A DNA stretch of 64,000 nt, taken from positions 20,112,854 to 20,176,853 of the forward strand of contig NC_045143.1 in assembly GCF_008831285.2 (NCBI RefSeq), in the 5' to 3' direction. Position numbers and translations under genes: made by a program. Position 1 is the first letter of the stretch. Each line of letters starts with the position of its first letter. The notes below the pieces were generated by a model. That model was not told the DNA's origin. It made no database searches and saw only the letters and a list, made by a program, of their open reading frames with translations. This stretch comes from Nymphaea colorata (Eukaryota; Streptophyta; Magnoliopsida; Nymphaeales; Nymphaeaceae). Of this stretch, positions 45,501 through 57,500 are shown one piece after another.

Positions 45501-48500
45501 TCTCTCCCGACGATACAAAGGAAGAGGTATTAGCTCCACTACTAATTTCAGACATCTTTTAACTCAAAAAAGGAGGAAACCGAGCCACGAAATAAGAAGC
45601 GCAGAAATATACAATCACATGTATATAACTACGAAAAGATCATAAAGATGATAGCAACCAATACTCAATCAGACGAGACATGTTGACCTGGACGAGAAGG
45701 CGGCTGTGTAAAAGAGAGCAGCGACAGACAGCGGAGCAACGGCAGAGTGCACACGCGGCGGCGGCGCAGGCGGACGGGCGCAGGCGGGTGCAGGCAGAGT
45801 GCGCAGGTTGAGGCAACGCTTGCGGGACGGCGGCGAGCGCAGGCTGAGGCGACGGTGCGGGACGGCTGGCGGGCTGAGGGACAGCAGACAGGCAGGCTGA
45901 GGCGACGGTCGGACAGCAGCAAACGATCGGACGACGGCGATGGGCAGGACGGCGGCAGGCGGCAATGGGCAGGGCGGCGATGGGCAGGGCGACGAGGGGC
46001 AGCAGGGATGGGTCGGGCGGCAATGGGCAGGGCTGGGTCGGGCGGCGGCAGCTGACGCCGATCAGGCGGTGGCTGGCGCCGCTCAGTCGGCGACAACTCG
46101 CTGAGGAGGAGACGGCTGGGGCTCTGATACCATGATAAATTTCAAGAGAACTAATCTTTAATTAACCTCGAAAGAAACCCTAACTCCTCTTTATATAGAC
46201 TAGAGGAGAGGGAAAAGTTACAAGAAAGTCATTAAAAGAAACATTATTACACAAGTGCCCTCTCAAGCCTAATACTGAATATAAACACGTCTTAACAACA
46301 ATAAAGTTAGTTTATTATTAGTTTGAACTTTGAAGGGAAACAATGCATAAAACTTTTTTTTAAATAAAAGAGAACTACAGAGTTTAGATAGCCTGGATTT
46401 ATCCGAGGCCAAAAAATAAAACAACAGCATCTTAGAGATAGACATTCCAATGAGATAAAAGTATGGTCCTCCTTCTGGTGAGATACACTCATCAGTAATG
46501 GGAGCCTCTTTTTCAAAAGAAAATGACTTCCAGGGAGATACACTTGATGAGAGGTGTAGAGTTGTTCTGTCTTCTGTTTATACTTCCTTCTGTAATACGT
46601 TATTCAATTTCATCTTCATGCAGAAGCTGGATTTAACTTTCTCGTAAATGCACTCCTTTTGAAGGGAATCTCTCAGGAGCTTTGGGGAAGAGTTCTGGTA
46701 AATTTTCCATACCTTCATTAAATACAGTAATTTATTTAGTGGTGCTATTCTTGCATGCTAGGTCTTTACATATTACGCTTAAGTATACGGAACCTTTGAC
46801 ATTGTCTAGGTATGCATATCTGGGAGGTTTGAGGCTATTGAAATGGCACGATCAATTCTTGATAGTGAGTTTTCTTTAACACATTGCTAAGATTCTGTTC
46901 TAACATATCTGAATAGGTGAATGAATTTGTCATTTTCTTTTTTCTCTTGAGCTAATGAGCAGGTATGGCTGCTAAAGTTTATATTTTTGAAGGTGGTGTT
47001 GGCACTGTCAGGTGATTTCATTCTTCCATTTCTTTGATGATTTCTCCAGATCAACAGCTGATTCTATATTCTCTCATCAAAGTCATTTATCTATAGAAAA
47101 ATGCTCTCTCTGATCCGTTTTCCTTATCTGGTTTTATAATGTTCATTTGAACTGTGATGCATATTAGTTTTTCCAACAAATCCTTTCAGTAAAATCAAAA
47201 TGGTGAATCTTCTACTTGAGGGCATCCATTTGGTTGCTGCAGCAGAGGCTTTGTTCCTTGGTTCACGAGCTGGAATTAACTCGTGGGTTCTATATGACAT
47301 ACTGTCAAATGCTGCAGGGAGCTCAAGGTAATCACCTTTCCTATTTGAGTAGTATTCATGCATGGTATTTATTAACTTGAATTTATTCTCAATAATTGTC
47401 ATGATTATACTTCTTATGAACAATGGCAAAGCTCTCTCAAAGGCACATCTAAAATGCCAAAAGCATATTTGTGGATGCAGTTTGACTGTGCTATATGTTT
47501 AGATAACAGTGTTGATGCAGCTCTGTCTAGTTCTAGATTTAGTTAACACTCACCAAGATTGGCTTGTGACCATTTTGAATGTTGGTTCCAGTTTTTTGCA
47601 TCAACAAGGTGTCTTAGTAAGTCGTCTCAACTCTCAACTAGCACCATGTACACTTCTAACTTTGGCATTGCTTGTGATATACCCACTATCTACGATTTAA
47701 CAACTAATGGCAATAATTGAACTTAATTATCTTTTAGAATTTTATGGAACTTTTTCCTTTTTTTCAAAACCGATGGGAACTTTCATCCTATAAATGGAAA
47801 TTGAGTTTTTGACTCAAAAAACTGTAAACCAGCTCTTGAATCACAAGTACTAAGAAATCCTTGAAGTCCAGACCCATTACTTTTTATGCAATCTTTGTCT
47901 GCTTGACTCTGATTTGTATGGATCGCTTTCAGAATATCCAAGTCAGTATCAATATATGGACTGGTAAATGTTTTCATTATTTTCTTGTTAACTAAGGACT
48001 TATTACAAAATTGTTGAGATGTGCAGGATTTTTGTGAATCGGGTTCCTCAGATGATAAAGGGGCACTTTGATGAGCATCGCTCTTTAAATTCATTGATTC
48101 AGGACCTGGTATTGTATCCCCAAATATTCCTATCTATTTCTACACTCATAACACATCCATTTAATTGGTGCTAATATTACACATGGAGGACTGCATCCTA
48201 GAACGCTTGCTGCTTGAAATGTCGGGAATGTTGACTCTGTAGGTCCATTTGTAACCTGGTGGTCCTATAGTTCTTTTTCTCCTACTGTTTTCTTTTTTTG
48301 CTTTTAGCTGCATGGCACTGGGTTGCATTTTTCAATTTTGCAACAGATTTATTTCATGTGGGTCTGGATACTAGAATTATCATATTTGTCATTAATATAT
48401 GTGCAAGTCATGCATACCTTGCTGCATTTATACAGTTTTATGTAAGCATGTCCTTCACAGCATTTTTTTTGACATGATCATGCTCTTTTATGGATGTTAT

Positions 48501-51500
48501 TTTTGTTAGATTTAAGGATTAGCTTTAATGTAAATATGCATATATGTTTTTATACATACTATCATATATCTTAAACTCCTAATAGTTTGATGTATGATTT
48601 GTATATATAAATATATGTATGTATGCATAGGCCCTTTTTTTATTTATTTTCCTTTTATTTTTCGTGCATTTTTCTGCATAGTTTTTTTACTTCTTTTTGT
48701 TAGCAAAGGGAACTAGCTGTTGGCCTCTCCCAACTGCTAGAAATCTAGCAGTTGGAGCTTCCCAACGGCTAGCTCCTCTTCCTCCTTCTTCCTTTTTTTC
48801 TTTATAAATAAGGGACTTGGGTCCTTTCTAAGCATGACCTTTAAGGCTTGATTTTGTGTATTATGTGAGATTGAATACGAGTTTTTCACCTTTAGTTTGA
48901 GGTTTCTCCTTGTGTGATTTCTTTGAGTAGCTGGTATATTCAAACACACATACAGACACACACAGGAGTGGACTTACATCAAATCCAAGGGTGCGTGCTA
49001 ATGAGAAAAAAATAGAAGATCGTAGGTGGTGATTAGCAATATTTTAAAATAGGAAGTGCTTTCTTCATTCTTTTTCATTTATTTTCTGGACTTAAGTGTT
49101 ATTCTTCTTGTTGCCACCCCTAATCTCTTTTGAAGAGATATTAGGATTATTCAATAGAATGATTTTCTTCTCTCCGCAATTCTGCGATACACATAAAGTT
49201 GCTCTTCCTTTACTGATATTCTTAAAAGAATGACTTGTGATGCCATAAGCTAATGTAAAATTGCATTGATTAGTCATCCTTCTTTGATATGTCAGACCAT
49301 CTTTTGCAGCATAGTTCTTCAAGGGGCTAAGTTTTACATATAAAAATTTTTGGCAAATATCGTGTGGCTGAAATTTTGTAGTGTAATGCACTGTCAGATA
49401 TTCTGACATGAGTAAATGTCATTTTTCTCCTTTTTAAGGGATTTGTTTGTGATATGGCCAAGTCACTCATCTTTCCTCTTCCACTTCTATCCGCTGCTCA
49501 TGAACAACTGATCTACGGTACATACTTCTTTCCCTTTCGACTTTTATCAGCTGCTCATGAACAACTGACATATGGTACATATTTTTGAGAAAGAGTAACT
49601 TGTGATTTGGAATGCGTGGATATTAGCAACATACATTTTACTGATAAACCTTCAATTTTTTCCTACAATTCTATTGTTTTAGGATCGTTATGTGGATATG
49701 GAGAGCAGCCAGATGCTACTTTGGTTAAGGTTGTGACATCTTTAAATAGAATGGTTTTGCTTTAGTTATGTTGTACATTAGGTACAATCTTCCAATTTTT
49801 TGGTGGATCTGTTGTTTGGACTTACAAGTCCTTCATTATTCATGTGTAACTTGTTGTAGCATAGGCATGGGAGAACGCGACTGGCATCAGTGTTGCTGCT
49901 TCTATAGAAGCCCATGCTTCCGAGGATCTGAGATGTCAGACAGTTACATCGTTGGATGCTATTAAGAAAGTTGGATTTATTGGGCTTGGTGCTATGGGGT
50001 TTGGGATGGCAACTCATCTACTGAAATCTAACTTCTGCGTTTATGGATATGATGTGTGAAGTTTTCTCCTTCTGTTACCATTGTTCACTTGATTGTCTTT
50101 TTTGCATCAGTTAGTTTTCCCACAAAATTCATCCTATGTGTTTCATTTAACGTTTGGTTTGACTTGTCTTTTCTTCTTCCTTTTTTTTTTTTTAGTTTGT
50201 TGTTTTGGTATCTTGGTTATCACTGATATAGTCTTACATAATCGTTGCCTTTAATTTTATTAAAGCACATACATTTTACTTAGGCTGGGGTAGTTATGCA
50301 CAAAACCATCACTAGTTTATGGTAGAAAAGCTGTTTCTCTTTTATTTCTATGTTCTTAATACTTGGCACATCCATGGAGCTGAGCAGTTGTTTCACTGAA
50401 GATCTATGATGTGACTCATTATTTGATGTTTATTCCTTTTCTTACTTACATAATTTATGCTTATGACTCTGTTTTTTGGTGGACCTCAGTTCCTGTCAAT
50501 ATTAGTCAATTCATCTCATATTTGAAGCTTTGATGGCATACTTTTGGAAATTTCTGTTCTACTAACTCTTTGATAGTGTTGATAGCTTTTCTGTTGTACT
50601 AGTTTGATAATTTTGTTAGTTGCACACACCCTGCATTATTGAACATAAATTGCTTCTTGTTGTTCAATAAAATCATTTAGGCATGCCAATATCAACTGGT
50701 GTTTTCCTGCCACCAACTGACTAATCAGAGCTCTTAGAATTGGTCAAACATACTTCACAATCTTGCTCAAAGTACTCATTTAAATTTCTCATCACATGCC
50801 TGTCAGTCTACTCATACAACTCCCATGTATGTTTTGCCCGCATAGTTTGGTCTTCACTTCTACCTCCTATTCTTTTCTCTTTGAAAATTTCCATTGGTAA
50901 GCCTAGATGGATGTTCACCTTTTTGTTCCACCTTCCCCTGATATGCTTGTTGCTAGCTTTCACTTAAACTACCCAGTTACATTGTTAAAAATAATTTCAT
51001 AGACTAACTCCCATAGGACTTCTGATTTTGTTCTGATTTTTCGACTTTCATTATCCTTTTATGCATGCCCTTCTGATATCAAAGTTACATGAGTTTTTAA
51101 ACTAGAAATGTCTTTTTGCCTTAAGATCATACATGCTTATGTTTCTGGTACAAGATCTTTTTTTTTTTTTGTATTTATGAGAAAAGAAAAGTCTTAAGCT
51201 TTTCTGCATAGGCAGTGAAATGTTTTAGTGCTTGTTTTTGAACCTTTGCTACCATGCACAATCATTGGTGGGGATCCATGTAACTGCGTCCTGGAAATTT
51301 TCCCCAATTATTCCTGTGAAATGGGTTTCCTGTGGCTTGCGCATCAATGTACTGTAAAGGATATGCTAAAACCCGTGTTTGGTACAGTATAGTGTGAAAA
51401 TAGCCTTCTTGGCTTCTTTAGAGAGTGGCTTTGGATATTGTGCAGTTTGACTGCATCTTAAACGTAGCCTCTCCCTATGTGATCTCTTTGACATGTCAGA

Positions 51501-54500
51501 GAAAATAAAATAGGTTGGAGGCAACACATGGCCCCACCTTAGGAGAGGGGGAGGAGGGTGAAAGGAATCAATCAAGCTGATAAATAGCTCAGAAATATCA
51601 GGCTGAAGAAGTCTATGTATAGACACTCTTTATCTATACCAGATCAACACACATAGCCACACAAAAACTGTTCTAAACAAGTGCAATAATGCACTTAATT
51701 CTTTCAGATTACTTGCAGAAAAATATACAAAGGCTTAGAAAAGCCTCAATTACAGCTTGTCCAATAGATAGTAGTAGTTAAGGCCATTGGGATCTCCAAT
51801 GGCTAGAAAAACTAGTCGTTGGTGGTTCCAACGACCAAAGTGATGCTCTGCTATAATCAGCAAAACAGAATAGACAAAATGAAAAAAGTAAAATACAACA
51901 AAAACTTAAGGAAAAAGTAAATAAAAAACTAAGAAAAATACAATAAAGGATATCATATGATCCAAATTAAATTATTTATAACAAACTACTATCCTAATGC
52001 ATATTTCCTAACATAGGTGACAGGTCGGCATCATCCTAGCCCATTTTCTATTCTTTGTAAATGAGATGGAATGAGAAGCTGGGAGGTCTTCATTTCTCTC
52101 TTTTAAAGAAATTATATTTTTTTAAGAAATAGATGAGAGAGAGCCCTTATGTCAGAGGGATAAAGAACTACTCTCCTGGTAAGTTACGCCAATTGCAAAT
52201 GGACTCAACCCCACTTTGTTCATTATAAGTGATTTATTCGTTTCACTTTTCAAGAATAAAATAATTAATCTTTGACATAATTTTGGTTGTGCTATGGTTG
52301 ATCCATTTTAACTTTTTATATCTCAATTTTGCTTATCTCAAAGTAACATAATTGGAAACTTGTTTCTACTAAGCAACTATGTAGAACATGTGCATGGTAA
52401 CATTTACCATCTCAGCAACTGTCACATGAGTGTTGATGCATGCACAGAGTTCAGATGCAGAGCGGTTTAAAAAGCTCGGTCCTTATCTATATTTGACAAA
52501 AAATGTACCTGTGCAGGGATTCATAACTAAAAAGTCTGAGAAAAAAAAAATACAATTGACCAAATTGAAAGAAATATTAACAGGTTTTAGAATGTTGGAA
52601 AAGAGACTGGACTTGGTCAAAGTTATCTAAGTCCAAACTTGGATGGAAGAACAGTGGATTTACACCACATACAGCTTTGATAATGTTGAGCCATGTACAG
52701 GGTCAAGCTTGGGTCTAGACCCATTTCTGAAATATTGGCATGTGTATGGCTGGCTTTTAGCTGTGCAAACATGCAGTAACTGGTAATTCAGTTCAGTGGT
52801 TTCTGGAGTGGGGGACTAGTTATGCGTATTCATATGGGTATGGGCATGATTATCGATTCTTGTGCATTGGTGGCAATTAGGGGAACTCTGAACCGCTGCC
52901 TGAGAAAAGCAAAGAATATATACATCATTACTACCTCTATAAATTGATTAGATTGAGTCATGCGTTTCTCTTATTGCTTCTGAGCTTTTTTTTTCATTTT
53001 TTTTTTAACTTGACATGAAGCTGTAAGCATAATTGCAGTTTTTTTTTCCTTAATCATGTCAGGAAAGATTATATGTATCCTATGTAACCTTTTAGTCACT
53101 TACTGTAGGTGTATGAGCCAACCTTAGCTCGGTATAAGGCTGCAGGTGGCTTAGTGAGCAGGAGTCCTGCAGAAGCAGCTAATGGTAACTCAACCCTCTC
53201 TCTCTCTCTCTTTAGTGCTAACCTAAGTCACACAGGTGTGGGTACATGGTGCCGGTGTGTGTGTATATATATACACAATACCTTTGTTTTTCCATTTTCG
53301 TTAACTCTTTAGTCATTGTCGTAAATAAAGTCTTACTTTAAGGTCATTTTAGTAAAAAAGTTTGAATATTTTTTTTTAAAAAATACATAGCATGACCTTT
53401 TTTTGAAAGCATATAACATATCTTTTTTTAAAAAAAAATAAAAATAAAAACAAAAAACATTTTTTTTTAAGAAAATAAAGCCTGTCCTTTCTTTCTAAAG
53501 GACAAGTGACTATCGCCCTTTTACGACAGAGTTGTCTCTTTTGCTCTCAGCAGAAAGGATGAGAGCACACTGTACCACTGGCATCTCTGTCGACTGTCAA
53601 GGAAGAGAGACAGACAGCACTGTGGTCCTTTGTGTCATGGACCAGAGAGAGAAAGGTGCATAAAATGGCAAGAAAAGGGGAGGAAAAAAAAAGGGGGGGG
53701 GGCAAGTGAGGAAAAAGAAGTAACATGCAAAAGGTGGTGTGGTTTATGCACTGGACATGTGTTGACACCATCCAGTGCTGCATGGGTGTCTATTTAGGCG
53801 GGGTCCATGTGACTTAGGTGCTAGCCTGTAAGGAGATGATCCACCAAACTTTTGTTGCCAAAACTGAATGGATGAGGTACATGGAAAACACAAAACCAAA
53901 ATCAACTATCTCAGGTTACATCCTGCCCAAGTACAGTCTGGACTGGAACTTGAAAACATTCTTAATTCCTAAAGAAGGTTAGGAAAAAGCAGCTGTGTCT
54001 CCAATAAACATGACTGATGTGGTCGAAATGTAGTGTGCGATTGCAGCTTTACAGCTCCTTCTAATGTTGAGGTCATTTGACATCTCAATGTTGTACATAA
54101 TCGTTACCTCATTTGTATCCAAAATTGTTTGTCTCAGATGTTGATATATTAATTGTGATGGTTACAAATGAGAAACAAGCTGAGTCTGTCCTTTTTGGAG
54201 AAGCTGGATCTGTGGCTGGTAAATTTGATCTTCTTCTTTGTCTTGAAATAGTACCTTACAGCTTTGTTTTGTACATGTTTTCAGATTCCTTTAATTGTTT
54301 GCTCTGTTCATTCAGCCCTTCCATTCGGAGCATCGATAATCTTGTCCTCCACAGTTTCACCTGAATTCATGAAAAAGCTTGAAGGTCGACTGTATGGTAG
54401 GTCTGCATTATCTTGTACGAAACATTTGTTCTTAAGATGCTTTCTCCTTGACATGCAACTTGTCTACTTCCTGTACATTCTTATTTCAAACTACTTGTTA

Positions 54501-57500
54501 TGATGAAGGAAACGGTCATATTATGGGGTGAAACTTTGAAATCTAAAGCTAAACACTCTTAAAGGAGAAAATACATGGTAAATGAAGGACCTACCTGCAG
54601 AGAAGAAACAACTGGTTGTAGATGGATTTATAAGGTGAAAACCAAGAGTGATGGGTTTTTAAAGCAATACAATGCTACATTAGTAGATAAAAGGTATACT
54701 CAAGAGTCAAGACTATGAGATACATCATGAGGAAAATTTTGTCTCTATGGTTAGAATGGCACAGTTAGAACCCTTATTGCTTAAATAGAGAGGAATATTT
54801 TTCAAATTGGTGTAAGAAATGCATTCTTAAATTTAGAACTTGGAAATAAAGTATCTATGGACATTCGACCTGGTATGGATGTTCCGAAGGGGAAAAATGT
54901 TTAAAATGAGGAAAGCATTATGTGGCCTCAAACAAGCATGGAATGCTTGGTTTGACAAACCTTACAATAAAACTTTGAAATGTGAATTTAAGTTTTCTTT
55001 CACTGATACTGGATTATTTGTTTGACATACTATTATATGCACTGATGTTCCACATGGATGATATGTTCTTAATGGTAAGTGATAAATAAAAAAGTCAAAA
55101 CCCTTTTAACACAAACATTCAAAATGATGGAGTTGCTAACCTATTTTGGACAAGGGAATATTTTGTATTTGGTCCAAATTTGCCTCAGATGTTGTTGTTA
55201 GATGCGGTATAACAAGATACACTAAACTCCAGCAGTTGTTGGGACCAAGATGAGAACTGAAGTCTGAAGATGAAGCTGACCTTATATAAACAATTTGCTG
55301 GATCTAAAGATGAAGCTGACCCTATATAAACAACTTGTTGGATCTCTTGTGTTTCAGTATTATCAAACTTGATGTATCCTATGCTGTTCGGTGGTTAGTC
55401 AATTTTAACACAGGAAAACAGTCACTAGATCCACAAGAAATACAAGGAACTCTATATGCACCAAGTCCTCACAAAAAGGAAAAGGGAACCCTTTAGTAAA
55501 AGAGAACAAGACTGCTTCAAAGAAGCATATATATTGTTGAACATAAAAAACATAGAAAACACAAAATATAACGTGGAAAACCCTCAACACGAGGAAAAAA
55601 CCACGATATTAGGAGATGATTCCGCGCTCACTAGCTGCCGGTCACTCTCTCTCTTAATCCCCCTTTGCCGAAAGAAACTATCGATAGAGTGACACGCATA
55701 CTCACGTGCATTGTCAGAGCGAAAGGTTTGAACAAAAGCTGCAAACTGAGTTTCCTCAAGGATGATGAAGGTCTCAATGACATTGGGCACTCCACTATGG
55801 TCCTTCAACAAGTACACAAAAGTGTTACGAGAGTAATCATCTATAAAATGTAATACAATACTGAAAACCATGACAAGTGGGAATTCCCAAAGGCCCCCAC
55901 ATATCCGAATAGATGAAAGCAAATACTTTATTAGAACGACTTATAGAAGCAGGGTATGAAGCCTGAACATGTTTACCCAGATGACAAACATCACAAGATA
56001 ACATGGTCATATCTAGACTTGAAAATAAGTCAAGAAACAACTGTCTAAGCACTCTGAATGGAAGATGCCCAAATCTCTCATGCCATCGCAAGACAAGCTG
56101 AAGGAAGTCCTCTTTACTCTTCTTCATCTTGTTAACCGTTGTCACGAGAGTTGTAGCAACACACATGGGTAGTCGATACAATTGTCACAAAAAACATGTT
56201 TTTTTCAAAAAAAATGTGATAAATTAAATTGCTACTTAAAACTTAAAAAAACACATTTTTTTGAAAAAAAAAATTAAAAACGACAAACACGTTTTTTTCA
56301 CTTGTTTCATTTTTTTAATGCCAATTTTTTTTTTCATTTTCTATTTTTTTATTTATTGCAAATGTACTTATATTTTGATGTTTGTGTCATTAGTTTCTCA
56401 CTTATTTTATTTTTCCTTCATTTTTAGTTTTTTTTTAATTTTTAAAATTTATTGTATTTTTCCCTTTTTTCTCAAGCTTGTTGTGTTATACCTGAAAAGT
56501 TGTTTAAAACTCCGAAACGGTATTTGTGACTATGATCGATACAGACCCTCAAAAGCCAAACCAATCCCAATCCTCTTTCGTCACCAAGTATTGCAACACA
56601 CAATGATTTGCAGAAAAAATAAGTTTACAATTCAATTCTTTTGTAATCTTGCTAACAGACAAGTGGTTTGGAACATGTAAGGCATTATGAACCAAGAACT
56701 TGTTTAACGGTGAGAGACTCCATTTTCCGGCTATGGAGATAGATGAACCATCGGCAAGAGAAACCCGTTTCTTCCCAGAAGTGAGCTAATATTCATACAA
56801 AACCTTAGGATTTCTAGTCATTTGGTGCATAGCACTACTATCAACAATCCACTCTCCCACACAAGAATTACCTTTTTTCACCAGAGATTGTAAGGGCACG
56901 ATTGACTTTCACATCATCTGATGACTTAACCTGACTAGTATCAATGCGGCTCAGGAATGCACAAAACTCACAAATCTGATCGGCAGAGATTGTTGGTTTT
57001 CCCCCATATGGATTTGCAATTTTAGAGAAAGACTTCTTCCCACTAGAAGCTCTTCCACGACTATTTTTCTTCTCAGGATAAAGATCTCAGCAAAACTCAA
57101 TGGTGTGACCAGATTTCTTGCAGTGAGTACACTTTCGAGAGGGTCGTGGAGCCCCCATAGGCCATAGGTGCTCGGCTAACAAGAGCAGACTACTTATTGC
57201 ATAGGGAATGAGCCCCCTCTTTCCCTGTCATAACAAGACGTTGTTGCTCTTCAGCCTCAATGCGAAAATAGACATTCTCAATGGTGGCCATATCTTATGA
57301 ATTAAAGATTTCACTTCTAATGCCTTCGAAATCGTCATTTAACCCAACCAAGAACATAAATACCCTGTTCTTCCATTCCTTGGCCCAATACCGCATCTGG
57401 TCTTGGGGACAATTCCAAGTATCATTAGAGTAGTAGTCAAGTTCCATTTAGATTTTAGCAGTCACATAAAGCTCTCCTTGCCGTAGAGCATAAACATCTT

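Larger units (their letters stand above)
41117..46297 (-). mobile_element. Young Ty1/copia element in intron 4, antisense to the gene
   Basis: Two 165-bp LTRs (41117-41281 and 46133-46297) that look identical base for base flank a complete minus-strand interior. ACAAT lies on both sides (41112-41116, 46298-46302), the 5-bp target duplication. The Met-tRNA primer site abuts the right LTR and a GAGGGGGAG polypurine tract abuts the left. Identical LTRs imply a very recent insertion. The reading frame nevertheless has a gag shift, one TAG and a 23-bp duplication, so it is probably a copy mobilised in trans, or it carries assembly errors. Confidence 0.95.

Noticed and set aside
45640-46096. Pro/Ala/Arg-rich open frames in the GC-rich leader of the intron-4 copia
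   Set aside because: Open in several frames and both strands at once, with compositional bias only. Position matches the untranslated leader between primer site and gag.
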